64,000 nt of DNA from Cupriavidus plantarum (GTDB lineage Bacteria; Pseudomonadota; Gammaproteobacteria; Burkholderiales; Burkholderiaceae), in assembly GCF_905397285.1 (NCBI RefSeq), contig NZ_CAJPUX010000005.1:372001-436000 (forward strand), in the 5' to 3' direction. A model generated the notes under the pieces. The model was not told the origin of the DNA. It saw only the letters and a list, made by a program, of their open reading frames with translations, and searched no databases. Shown here piece by piece: positions 16,297 to 24,206 of the stretch. Positions within the stretch are counted from its first letter, which is position 1. Every line of letters begins with the position of its first letter. The translations under genes were made by a program, and so were the position numbers.

Positions 16297-18183
16297 TCAG
16301 GCACCGATGGGCTTCCCCTGCTTGTGGCGGATGACCACCGTCGAGGAGCGCGACGGCAGCACCGGATCGGGCCAGTTGCCATTGGGCTGACCCGTTCCCG
16401 TCGGATGCTGGATGTTGATGAAGAACGTGGTCAGGTCGGGCGTGTAGGCGATGCCGGTGATCTCGCAGCCGACCGGACCGACGAGGAAACGCTTGACCTC
16501 GCGCGTCACCTGATCAACGTAGTGCATCGAGTTGGCGCCGAAGATGCTGGTGACGCTGGAGCCCGTGCCAGCATCGGTCTGCACCCACAGGCGGCCCTTC
16601 GGATCCACGCGTATGCCATCGGGACTCGAGAACGTCGCGCCCTTCATGTTGCCCTTGAGGTTCGCGGCCGCGATCGACGGATCGCCCGCCAGCAGCAGCA
16701 ATTCCCACTTGAAGGTCGTGGCCAGCGGCGAATCGCCCTGCTCGTGCCAGCGCACGATATGGCCATGCGAGTTGTTCACGCGCGGGTTGGCGGCATCCAC
16801 CACCTGACGGCCGCCATTGTTGGTCAGCGTGCAGTAGATCGTGCGATCGACCCCCACCGTGATCCATTCCGGGCGATCCATCAGCGTGCCGCCGGCCACG
16901 CGCGCGGCGGCCTTCGTGTTGATGAGCACGTCGGCCTGCGTGTTGAAGTCGATGCTGACCGGAGTCTGCGGGCCCTGCGTCGTGTTGCCCGGATCGGTCG
17001 CGCCCGCGACGAGGCCGTTGATGCCCTGCGTGAGTTCGATCCAGTCGCCCGAACCATCGGCGTTGAAGCGCGCCACGTAGAGCTTGCCGTTGTCGAGCAG
17101 GCTGGCGTTGTTCAGACGATTGGTCGCATCGAACGCCACGCTCGGAATGAACTTGTAGATGCAGCCCGGCGTGCCGTCGTCGCCCATGTAGAACGCGACG
17201 CGATTCGAGGCATCGGTCATGAACGCGGTGTTTTCATGGTCGAAGCGGCCCATCGCGGTGCGCTTGACGGGCAAGCCCGGAAGCTCCTGCTGCGGATCGA
17301 TCTCGACCACCCAGCCGTAGCCGTTGTCGGGCTGCGTCGGATCGAGGTAGTTGTCCGTGGTTTCCTCGCACGTCAGGTACGTGCCCCACGGCGTATGGCC
17401 GCTCGAGCAGTTGTTCAGCGTGCCGACCACCGTCGCGCCGACCACGCTCGCCGCCGGACCGGAGACGCGATAGATCGTGTTGCCCGTGTAGCGCTTGTTG
17501 TAGAGCGAGTTGCGCTTGACCTGCCATTTGCCGGCGACCAGTTCGATCTCGATGACGGACACGCCCACCGACGACAGCGCGATGCGCTTCTGCTCCGGCG
17601 TCGCGGTCGCGGCATTGTACGTGCCGCCCGGAAACAGGATCAGGTTGTCCATCGCCTCGTGGTTCATCACGAGCAGGCCGCCCTTCTGCGGGTCGACGCC
17701 CGGCAGCGTGAAGTAGTGCATGCCGTCGTGATTACCGCCGGCCTGCTGTTCGGTTTCCATCGAACTCTGGAAAGCGCCCTTGTAACCGGCGGCACCCGCC
17801 GTGACCGGGTCGCCCGCGGAGAAGAGCACTTCCATGGAATACGTGTCCGGCACGAGCACGGTGTTCGGCGTGAGCTTGGACTCGAGCGGCTTGAAGTTGA
17901 TGCTGTAGTCGAGCGGCTGCGCGGGCGTCGGACCCGGGGCCGGCGCCGGCGTGGGAGCGGGCGCCGGTGCCGGCGCCGGGGCGGGATCGTCGTCGCCACC
18001 ACAGGCGGCAAGCAGTCCGCCGCTGCCGAATGCGGACAGCAGCGAAAGTCCGAGGCTGCCACGCAGCACCTTGCGGCGCTCGGGGTTCGCGGCAACGATC
18101 TCTTCGAGGCTCTGGCCCGGAACCGTGACGACGCCTTCCGCTTCGCGGCGCGGGGCGCGAAGCTTGTCCGTGATGTACGACAT
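16297..18183 (-). CDS. phoX: PhoX/DUF839 family protein, Tat-exported lipoprotein (copy 2)
   Basis: A 628-residue PhoX-type protein. The N-terminus has a twin-arginine motif at residues 36-37 (NPERRKVLRGSLGL) and a lipobox-like LLAAC with Cys61, then a Pro-Ala linker (residues 66-90, repeated PA) before the catalytic body. DUF839 features include GLLVMNHEA, NNCSSGHTPWGTYLTCEETTDN, GRFDHENTAFM and FSSPDGIRVDPKGRLWV. AAGGAGA just upstream supports ATG 18183. Copy 1 differs enough in sequence that this is an old duplication or two separate acquisitions. Phosphate control is plausible: a Pho-box-like sequence lies about 60 bp upstream. Confidence 0.88.
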   Translation of the reverse strand: MSYITDKLRAPRREAEGVVTVPGQSLEEIVAANPERRKVLRGSLGLSLLSAFGSGGLLAACGGDDDPAPAPAPAPAPTPAPAPGPTPAQPLDYSINFKPLESKLTPNTVLVPDTYSMEVLFSAGDPVTAGAAGYKGAFQSSMETEQQAGGNHDGMHYFTLPGVDPQKGGLLVMNHEAMDNLILFPGGTYNAATATPEQKRIALSSVGVSVIEIELVAGKWQVKRNSLYNKRYTGNTIYRVSGPAASVVGATVVGTLNNCSSGHTPWGTYLTCEETTDNYLDPTQPDNGYGWVVEIDPQQELPGLPVKRTAMGRFDHENTAFMTDASNRVAFYMGDDGTPGCIYKFIPSVAFDATNRLNNASLLDNGKLYVARFNADGSGDWIELTQGINGLVAGATDPGNTTQGPQTPVSIDFNTQADVLINTKAAARVAGGTLMDRPEWITVGVDRTIYCTLTNNGGRQVVDAANPRVNNSHGHIVRWHEQGDSPLATTFKWELLLLAGDPSIAAANLKGNMKGATFSSPDGIRVDPKGRLWVQTDAGTGSSVTSIFGANSMHYVDQVTREVKRFLVGPVGCEITGIAYTPDLTTFFINIQHPTGTGQPNGNWPDPVLPSRSSTVVIRHKQGKPIGA

Positions 18184-18240
18184 GGATGTCTTCTCCTTGT
18201 GGGGTCGATGCAATACCGGCCCCGATACTAGGGACATCAC

Positions 18241-18258
18241 ATGTCGGTTTCGTTACAA
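18241..18258 (-). promoter_or_regulatory. Possible Pho box upstream of phoX copy 2
   Basis: On the minus strand TTGTAAC-GAAA-CCGACAT forms two imperfect 7-bp direct repeats at an 11-bp step, the architecture of PhoB sites (consensus CTGTCAT repeated with an A/T-rich 4-bp spacer). Each half matches only in part, so this is tentative. Confidence 0.3.
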
Positions 18259-18308
18259 CATGACTGCTAAATGAGTCATATGAAACAGGGCGAAGACTGA
18301 CGTTGACA

Positions 18309-18758
18309 CTAACGCTGGCCTTGCAGATGGCCTCGCAAGACTTCCATTCCATCGAGCAGCTGGCCCACCTGCTCCTCGGTGAGATCGCAGGCGCGCTCGA
18401 ACGCCGCATCGACCTTGCGCGCTTTCTCGCGCATGGCCTGCCCCGCTGGCGTGAGGCGCAGCGACAGGCTGCGTTCGTCGCCGGGCGTGCGCTGGCGCGT
18501 GACGAGGCCCGCGGACTCGAGCCGCTTGAGCAGCGGCGTCATCGAGCCTGAATCCTGGCCGAGCCGCGCGGCAAGATCCTTCACGGCGATGCCGTCCTGT
18601 TCCCAGAGCACCACCATCGCGAGGTATTGCGGGTACGTCAGGCCGGTTTCCTCGAGCAGCGGCTTGTAGGTCTGGGTCATCGCCAGCGAGGTCGAGTAAA
18701 TCAGGAAGCAGAGGCGCTGGTCGACTGGGCGCAGCTTCGGGGGGGACTTGGTTGTCAT
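18309..18758 (-). CDS. MarR-family regulator, OhrR-like
   Basis: A 149-residue winged-helix repressor. The sequence follows the OhrR group: DQRLCFLIYSTSLAMTQTYKP at the N-terminus with a cysteine (Cys16) where OhrR has its peroxide-sensing Cys, then LTYPQYLAMVVLWEQDGIAV, DSGSMTPLLKRLESAGLV and DERSLSLRLT. It may sense organic peroxides, but no ohr gene is adjacent. Instead it is divergent from a secreted alpha/beta hydrolase, with a palindrome in the shared promoter. ATG 18758 gives the usual MarR length; a longer frame to 18812 has no family support. Confidence 0.88.
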   Translation of the reverse strand: MTTKSPPKLRPVDQRLCFLIYSTSLAMTQTYKPLLEETGLTYPQYLAMVVLWEQDGIAVKDLAARLGQDSGSMTPLLKRLESAGLVTRQRTPGDERSLSLRLTPAGQAMREKARKVDAAFERACDLTEEQVGQLLDGMEVLRGHLQGQR

Positions 18759-18833
18759 GGGCGGAATGCGGCAATGTTGACGAAGCATAGTGCACGCAAA
18801 TATTTTGTGCAATAACTATTGACGCGCTAATTG

Positions 18834-18845
18834 TTAGTGCACTAA
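18834..18845. promoter_or_regulatory. Palindromic operator candidate TTAGTGCACTAA
   Basis: A perfect 12-bp palindrome between the divergent MarR and hydrolase genes. A TTGACG box at 18819-18824 lies upstream of it on the plus strand, so the palindrome would cover the -10 region of the hydrolase promoter. A further TAGTGCA occurs at 18788-18794, giving a possible second site. Confidence 0.5.
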
Positions 18846-18899
18846 TCTTCGTCCGTCGCACGCTTGTCGCACCCCTCTTCAAACCCGGAAAGGATCATC

Positions 18900-19688
18900 A
18901 TGGACCGCATCGCCAGCTTCTATCGCACCACCACCATCGCCCTCGTCGGCGCCGTAGCCGCCACCGCGTTCTCGCTGGCCGCCCGCCCGGCGGAAGCCGC
19001 GGAGCCGGCCAACGGCAAGACCATCGTGCTGGTGCACGGCGCGTTCGCCGACGGCTCCAGCTGGAACAAGGTCATCCCGACGCTGCAGCAACGCGGCTAC
19101 AAGGTCGTGGCCGTGCAGAACCCGCTGACTTCGCTGGCCGACGACGTGGCCGCGACCAACCGCGTGATCGATGCCCAGAAGGGTGACGTCGTGCTGGTGG
19201 GCCACTCGTGGGGCGGCGTGGTGATTACCGAGGCCGGCAACAACCCGAAGGTGAAATCGCTCGTGTACGTGGCCGCCTTCGCGCCGGAAGCCGGGCAATC
19301 GGTCGCCGACGCCGGCAAGTCGTACGCACCGGCCCCGGGCCTGAAGAACCTCGTGGCCGACAGCGGCGGCTTCCTGACGCTGACGGACGCCGACTTCAAG
19401 ACATACTTCGCACCGGACGTGTCGTCCGCCGAGGTCAAGCTGATGGCCGCGACGCAGGGCCCGGTGCAGTCGAAGGTGTTTGCCGAGAAGATTGGCGACA
19501 GCGCGGCCTGGAAGACCAAACCGTCGTGGTTCGTGCTGGCGCAGAAGGACCAGATGATCCTGCCGCAACAGCAGGCCGACGATGCGAAGAAGATCCAGGC
19601 GACCGTGGTCAGGGTGAACGCCAGCCACGTCCCGATGGTCTCGCAGCCGAAGGCCGTTGCGGACGCCATTCTCGCGGCCGCGAAGTAA
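18900..19688 (+). CDS. Secreted alpha/beta hydrolase
   Basis: A 262-residue alpha/beta hydrolase with a Sec signal peptide (residues 1-34, ending near RPAEAAEP). The oxyanion strand VLVHGAFADGSSW, the nucleophile elbow GHSWGG with Ser103 and a C-terminal NASHVPMVSQP carrying the catalytic His are visible. This subgroup (Abhydrolase_6, SalE/EstC-like) cleaves small esters; the natural substrate is unknown. A purine-rich AAAGGATC precedes ATG 18900. The divergent OhrR-like MarR gene probably represses it. Confidence 0.88.
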   Translation: MDRIASFYRTTTIALVGAVAATAFSLAARPAEAAEPANGKTIVLVHGAFADGSSWNKVIPTLQQRGYKVVAVQNPLTSLADDVAATNRVIDAQKGDVVLVGHSWGGVVITEAGNNPKVKSLVYVAAFAPEAGQSVADAGKSYAPAPGLKNLVADSGGFLTLTDADFKTYFAPDVSSAEVKLMAATQGPVQSKVFAEKIGDSAAWKTKPSWFVLAQKDQMILPQQQADDAKKIQATVVRVNASHVPMVSQPKAVADAILAAAK

Positions 19689-19760
19689 AAACGAGGTAAA
19701 ATCCCGCGCGCTTCCGGTGCCGATTGGAGCAAAGCTCCACGGCACCGGAGCGGAACGCCG

Positions 19761-20222
19761 TCAGAGGAGCGGCAACCCGCTATGGCGCTTGACCTCGCGC
19801 AGACTCAGTACCGACTCCACCGCCGTGACACCGGGCAACGTCCGGATGACATCGCGCACGAACACGCCGTAGTCGTCGAGGTCGCGCGCGACCACGGTGA
19901 GCATGTAGTCGGCGGTGCCGGTTACGTTGTGGCAGGCAACGATGCGCGGAATGCCCTGCACCTCGCGTTCGAAGCGCTCCGACAACTCCCGGTCGTGCGC
20001 CCCGAACCGGACCTGCGTGAAGGCCATCAGCCCAAGGTCCAGCGCCTTGCGCGAGAGCGTGGCGCGATACCCCTCGATGAAGCCATCGGCCTCCAGGCGC
20101 CGCAACCGGCGCGCGCACGGCGTTTCACTCAGACCGACCGAGTCGGCCAGACTCGCGTTGGTGATGCGGCCGTCCGCCTGCACGGCCAGCAGGATCTCTC
20201 GATCGATGCGGTCAAGGTCCAT
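19761..20222 (-). CDS. Lrp/AsnC-family transcriptional regulator
   Basis: A 153-residue feast/famine regulator: N-terminal HTH (LDRIDREILLAVQADGRITNASLADSVGLSE, split here by function into recognition and wing parts) and a C-terminal RAM domain (ARDLDDYGVFVRDVIRTLPGV). It likely binds an amino acid. ATG 20222 is the canonical family start (MDLDRIDR). Divergent from it, across 632 bp, lies the OFA transporter; nothing amino-acid-related is adjacent on its own side. Confidence 0.9.
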   Translation of the reverse strand: MDLDRIDREILLAVQADGRITNASLADSVGLSETPCARRLRRLEADGFIEGYRATLSRKALDLGLMAFTQVRFGAHDRELSERFEREVQGIPRIVACHNVTGTADYMLTVVARDLDDYGVFVRDVIRTLPGVTAVESVLSLREVKRHSGLPLL

Positions 20223-20854
20223 CCTGACAATACCCCTCGTATGTTTTGCCGAAAGGGTAGCGCATCGGTCGCTCGCCGCCATGCCATAAATCGACGGTCC
20301 CCACTTCTTTCCAATACGTTCGGCGCCAGTCTGTTGCAGAAAGCAGACGACTTGCACCGATTTAATTGGTGTATATCCGCGCTGAACCGGCGACATTCAG
20401 TTGAAACTGGAATATGTCATTCTTTTCCTATTGAAGTCGCCAATGCCTAGCGCTAAGGTTCGACCAAAATATTTTTCAGGTGGATATATGCAAAACAAAG
20501 CATATATCCACCGACCCGTTACGGGAAGACAATGAAAACAAGCAAGACAGGTCAGGGCGCCCCCGCCATGACCGCAGACACCGACACCCTCTCTCGCCCG
20601 GCCTGCCTGTCCACGGCCCACGCGCGTCGCCCCTCCCTGCCCAGTTTTTCGCGTCGCAATCGTCCGTAGCAATCGGCGTTCTTGTAGCAAACGCCGCAAC
20701 GGCAGGCGCGCACGCGCGTTCGCCGGCGCGGCATCGTTGGGCAGTACGGCCACGGCGTGACGGGGTCAATCCGGCGAGGGTATCTCAGACTACCCGGCCG
20801 GACACGCCAGGTCCTGGCCGTACTGTCCCGGATCCTTGTCTGGAGATTTACATC
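20223..20854. other. Long non-coding region with inverted repeats (632 bp)
   Basis: No frame here looks like protein. It separates the AsnC gene from the OFA transporter. Its main structures are a perfect 13-bp inverted repeat at 20479-20512 and a small hairpin CCCG-TTA-CGGG at 20515-20525. The right part, 20540-20850, is GC-rich with several short stems before a purine-rich GGAGA just ahead of ATG 20855; it may be a long 5' leader. Confidence 0.6.
20479..20512. repeat. Perfect 13-bp inverted repeat with A-rich 8-nt loop
   Basis: Arms GGTGGATATATGC (20479-20491) and GCATATATCCACC (20500-20512) are fully complementary around the loop AAAACAAA. The A/T-rich arms contrast with the GC-rich surroundings. 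No U-run follows on either strand, so it is not a standard terminator; a large operator or an RNA hairpin fits better. Confidence 0.8.
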
Positions 20855-22282
20855 ATGAGCAGTGTCATGAATGATGGCGGCAGCGTGGCTTACGGCCAGG
20901 CACCGTTTTTTTCAAAAGAGGCGACTTACGCCAAACCGGGTTTCTCCCGGTGGATGGTGCCGCCCGCCGCCCTCGCCGTGCACCTGTGCATTGGTCAGGC
21001 CTATGCGTTTTCGGTGTTCAATGGCCCGCTGTCGAAGGCCATCGGCATTACCGAGGCAGCGCCCGATGACTGGAAGCTGACCACGCTGGGCTGGATTTTC
21101 TCCCTCGCGATTTTCTTCCTCGGCATTTCCGCTGCGTTCGCCGGCAAGTGGCTTGAGCGCGTCGGTCCGCGCATGACCATGTTCACGGCGGCATGCTGCT
21201 TCGGCAGCGGCTTCCTGATCTCCTCGCTGGGCGTGTACCTGCACCAGATCTGGCTGCTGTACCTCGGCTACGGCGTGCTCGGCGGCATCGGGCTCGGCCT
21301 GGGCTACGTGTCGCCCGTGTCGACGCTGATCCGCTGGTTCCCGGACCGCCGCGGCATGGCGACGGGCATGGCCATCATGGGCTTCGGCGGCGGCGCGATG
21401 ATCGCCGCGCCGCTGTCCGTGGCGCTGATGAACTACTTCAAGAGCGCGACCTCGGTCGGCGTGGCGCAGACCTTCCTGGTGCTGGGCGTGGCGTACTTCA
21501 TCTCCATGACCATCGGCTCGCTGGCCATCCGCGTCCCGCCGCCCGGCTGGAAGCCGGCAGGCTGGACCCCGCCCCAGACCGTCAACAAGATGGTCTCGAA
21601 GAACCACGTGCATATCGACCAGGCCCTCAAGACGCCCCAGTTCTATCTGCTGTGGCTCGTGCTGTTCCTGAACGTGACGGCCGGCATCGGCATTCTGGGC
21701 CAGGCTTCGCTGATGATTCAGGAAAGCTTCAAGACCACCGTGAACGCGGCTTCCGCCGCCGGCTTCGTGGGTCTGCTGTCGCTGTTCAACATGGGCGGCC
21801 GCTTCATCTGGGCGTCGTCGTCGGACTTTCTGGGCCGCAAGAACACCTATTTCGTGTTCTTCGTGCTGGGCGCGATCCTGTACTGGCTGGTGCCTGAACT
21901 GGGCGCCTCGGGCAACATCGTGCTGTTCGTGCTGGCCTACTGCGTGATCATGTCGATGTACGGCGGCGGCTTCGCGACCATTCCGGCCTACCTCGCGGAC
22001 ATGTTCGGCACCGCTTACGTCGGTGGCATCCACGGCCGTCTGCTGACCGCCTGGGCCGCCGCCGGTATCGCCGGTCCCGTGATCGTGAACTACGTGCGCG
22101 AGTACCAGGTCTCGCAAGGCGTGGCTGCCGCGCAGGCGTACACGATGACCGTGCACATCATGGCGGGCGTGCTGGTGGTGGGCTTCATCTGCAACCTGCT
22201 GGTGTCGCGCGTCAACGAGAAGCATCACATGAGCGATGCGGAAGTGGCGCGCATGGGCGGCGCCGCCGGTCCCGCGCACTGA
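20855..22282 (+). CDS. MFS transporter of the oxalate/formate antiporter (OFA) family
   Basis: A 475-residue inner-membrane transporter with about 12 membrane segments. It shows the OFA layout: short cytosolic head, first segment with FSRWMVPPAALAVHLCIGQAYAF, motif GKWLERVGPR in loop 2-3 and an inter-domain loop with PPPGWKPAGW. Members exchange oxalate, formate or related monocarboxylates. ATG 20855 is supported by TGGAGATT upstream. A 40-residue membrane peptide is encoded 39 bp downstream and a terminator follows, so the two form a compact operon. Confidence 0.88.
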   Translation: MSSVMNDGGSVAYGQAPFFSKEATYAKPGFSRWMVPPAALAVHLCIGQAYAFSVFNGPLSKAIGITEAAPDDWKLTTLGWIFSLAIFFLGISAAFAGKWLERVGPRMTMFTAACCFGSGFLISSLGVYLHQIWLLYLGYGVLGGIGLGLGYVSPVSTLIRWFPDRRGMATGMAIMGFGGGAMIAAPLSVALMNYFKSATSVGVAQTFLVLGVAYFISMTIGSLAIRVPPPGWKPAGWTPPQTVNKMVSKNHVHIDQALKTPQFYLLWLVLFLNVTAGIGILGQASLMIQESFKTTVNAASAAGFVGLLSLFNMGGRFIWASSSDFLGRKNTYFVFFVLGAILYWLVPELGASGNIVLFVLAYCVIMSMYGGGFATIPAYLADMFGTAYVGGIHGRLLTAWAAAGIAGPVIVNYVREYQVSQGVAAAQAYTMTVHIMAGVLVVGFICNLLVSRVNEKHHMSDAEVARMGGAAGPAH

Positions 22283-22321
22283 TCCGCGCACCTCACCTTC
22301 GCATTCACGGAGAACATCGAC

Positions 22322-22444
22322 ATGGAAAACAAATCCGTCGAAACCAACAAAGGCCTGCTGGCGGCGTTCTGGCTGTATGTCACGATCCCGCTGTGCTGGG
22401 GCGTGTACAACACGATCCTGCAGGCGACCAAGCTGTTCCAGTAA
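22322..22444 (+). CDS. 40-residue membrane peptide, MFS transporter small subunit
   Basis: ATG 22322 to TAA 22442-22444 encodes 40 residues: a polar head (MENKSVETNKG), one hydrophobic segment (LLAAFWLYVTIPLCWGVYNTI) and a short tail ending LFQ. GGAGAA at 22309-22314 sits 7 bp before the ATG. Peptides like this follow OFA-family transporters in related beta-proteobacteria and are annotated as transporter small subunits (family knowledge from memory). It lies between the transporter stop and a strong terminator, which supports real expression. Confidence 0.8.
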   Translation: MENKSVETNKGLLAAFWLYVTIPLCWGVYNTILQATKLFQ

Positions 22445-22468
22445 CACGCTGGTACCGCTCCTCACCGA

Positions 22469-22501
22469 AACAGCCGGCCTCGCGCCGGCTGTTTTGTTTT
22501 T
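22469..22501 (+). terminator. Rho-independent terminator of the OFA transporter operon
   Basis: Stem AACAGCCGGC / GCCGGCTGTT (22469-22478 and 22484-22493) with loop CTCGC, followed by a T-rich tail (TTGTTTTT). It lies 24 bp past the stop of the small-subunit gene. Confidence 0.92.
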
Positions 22502-22570
22502 CCACGGCGACGTTGCTTCCCGCACTGTGCGATCATCCCTTGCTCGAATGACCCACTTTCAGGAGTGCGC

Positions 22571-23362
22571 ATGAAAATCGATCTCTCCGGCAAGACCGCC
22601 CTGGTGACGGGTTCCACTGCGGGCATCGGCCTCGCCACGGCGAAGGGGCTCGCGGCCTCTGGCGCGCGCGTCATCGTCAATGGCCGCAACGCGGCCGGCG
22701 TGGAGAAAGCGCATCAGGCGATTGCTTCGGCGGTGCCGGGCGCGCAGGTGGTCGGCTTTGCAGGCGATCTGTCGGATCCCGCGCAATGCGAGAAGATCGT
22801 CGCCGCGCATCCGGACGTCGATATCCTCGTCAACAACCTCGGCATCTTCGAGCTGAAGGACTTCTTCGAGATTCCGGACACCGAGTGGGAACGCTTCTTT
22901 CAGGTGAACGTGATGAGCGGCGTGCGGCTGTCGCGGGCCTATGCCAAAGGGATGGCCGAGCGCCAGTGGGGACGTATCGTGTTTATCGCGTCGGAGTCGG
23001 GGCTGAATATTCCCGTGGACATGATCCATTACGGCTTCACCAAGACCGCGCAGATCGCCATTGCGCGCGGGCTCGCCAAACGGCTGGCCGGTACGGGGGT
23101 CACCGTCAACTCGGTACTGCCGGGGCCCACGCTGACCGAAGGGGTCGCGGAAATGCTCAAGGACGATATCGCGCGCACGGGCAAGAGCCTGGAGGACGCT
23201 GGTCGCGATTTCGTGATGGCGCATCGCAGCACGTCCATCATTCAGCGCGCGGCGAATGTTGACGAGGTGGCGAACATGGTCGTGTACGCATGCTCGCCGC
23301 AGGCGTCGGCGACCACGGGGGCGTCCCTGCGGGTCGATGGCGGCGTGGTGGATTTGCTTTGA
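22571..23362 (+). CDS. SDR-family oxidoreductase
   Basis: A 263-residue classical short-chain dehydrogenase. The cofactor motif TGSTAGIG lies at residues 13-20, NNLG near residue 90, and the catalytic Ser, Tyr154 and Lys158 in SESGLN...HYGFTK. AGGAG at 22561-22565 fixes ATG 22571 rather than the GTG six bases upstream. The substrate is unknown. A cytochrome c gene follows on the same strand after 25 bp, so the two may be co-transcribed. Confidence 0.9.
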   Translation: MKIDLSGKTALVTGSTAGIGLATAKGLAASGARVIVNGRNAAGVEKAHQAIASAVPGAQVVGFAGDLSDPAQCEKIVAAHPDVDILVNNLGIFELKDFFEIPDTEWERFFQVNVMSGVRLSRAYAKGMAERQWGRIVFIASESGLNIPVDMIHYGFTKTAQIAIARGLAKRLAGTGVTVNSVLPGPTLTEGVAEMLKDDIARTGKSLEDAGRDFVMAHRSTSIIQRAANVDEVANMVVYACSPQASATTGASLRVDGGVVDLL

Positions 23363-23387
23363 GCGGGCGGCCTTGATCTTGAATCGT

Positions 23388-24200
23388 ATGATGAAGGTGC
23401 CCTTGCGATGGGCGATGACGGTGGCGGCGGGCGCGCTGGTTCTGGCTGGCGCGGCCAGCGCCGCCGAACTGCGGATCGATGCGGTCACGCTGACCACGGA
23501 GCAGCTGCTTGCGCGTCGCGACGTGAAGACGATTTCCGTGCCGGGCGATGTGTCCTACCGCCGCACGATGACCTATCGCGCGGTGCCGTTGCGGGCGTTG
23601 CCCGGGCTTGACCGGCTCGGAAACGATCAGGACTTGCAGATTGCGGCGACGGACGGGTACGTGACCAACCTGCCTCATGGGCTGGTCACGCGCAAGGGCG
23701 GCGCGGAGCCCTGGCTGGCGATTGAACCCCCGGGCAAGCCGTGGCCGCGGGCGGTGGATGGCAAGGCGACGGGGCCGTTCTATCTGGTATGGCTGCGGCC
23801 GGAAGCGTCGGGCGTGAGGAGCGAACAGTGGCCGTTCCAGATCGGCACGATCCGCACGGTGTCTTCGCGCGCGGGCAAGTGGCCGCAGATCGAGGTGGGG
23901 AGCGAGGTCCCTTCGGACTCCGTGATTCGCGTCGGGCAAAGCGTGGTGGCGACGCAATGCATGGTGTGCCACAAGCTCAATGGGGCGGGCGATGCGTCGC
24001 TGGGACCGGACCTCAACGTGCCGCGGAGCCCGACGGAGTATTTTCAGCCGGGCGTACTACGCGAGTTCATCCGCAATCCCCGCGCCATTCGCGCCTGGCC
24101 CGCGATGCAGATGCCCAGCTTTCCGCCATCGAACCTGAGCGACGCGGATCTGGATGCCGCGATTGCGTACCTGGGGTATATGGCGCAGCGACGCAAGTAG
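23388..24200 (+). CDS. Periplasmic c-type cytochrome with an N-terminal molybdopterin-oxidoreductase-like domain
   Basis: A 270-residue secreted protein: Sec signal peptide (residues 1-26, ending AASAAEL), a middle region of about 130 residues (VPGDVSYRRTMTYRAVPLRAL, AATDGYVTNLP, GPFYLVW) that resembles the sulfite-oxidase/YedY-type fold, and a C-terminal monohaem cytochrome c domain with Cys191-MV-Cys194-His195 and a likely distal Met in MQMPSFPPSNLSD. It would carry electrons in the periplasm. The electron donor is not evident; the SDR upstream is cytoplasmic. Confidence 0.8.
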   Translation: MMKVPLRWAMTVAAGALVLAGAASAAELRIDAVTLTTEQLLARRDVKTISVPGDVSYRRTMTYRAVPLRALPGLDRLGNDQDLQIAATDGYVTNLPHGLVTRKGGAEPWLAIEPPGKPWPRAVDGKATGPFYLVWLRPEASGVRSEQWPFQIGTIRTVSSRAGKWPQIEVGSEVPSDSVIRVGQSVVATQCMVCHKLNGAGDASLGPDLNVPRSPTEYFQPGVLREFIRNPRAIRAWPAMQMPSFPPSNLSDADLDAAIAYLGYMAQRRK

Positions 24201-24206
24201 CCGCCA

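Noticed and set aside
20479-20512. Inverted repeat considered as a rho-independent terminator
   Set aside because: Neither strand has a U-run after the stem, the stem is A/T-rich, and no gene ends nearby.
20760-20854. Leader before the OFA transporter considered as a glycine, guanidine or SAM riboswitch
   Set aside because: I could not find the conserved core motifs of any of these classes; only generic GC-rich stems.
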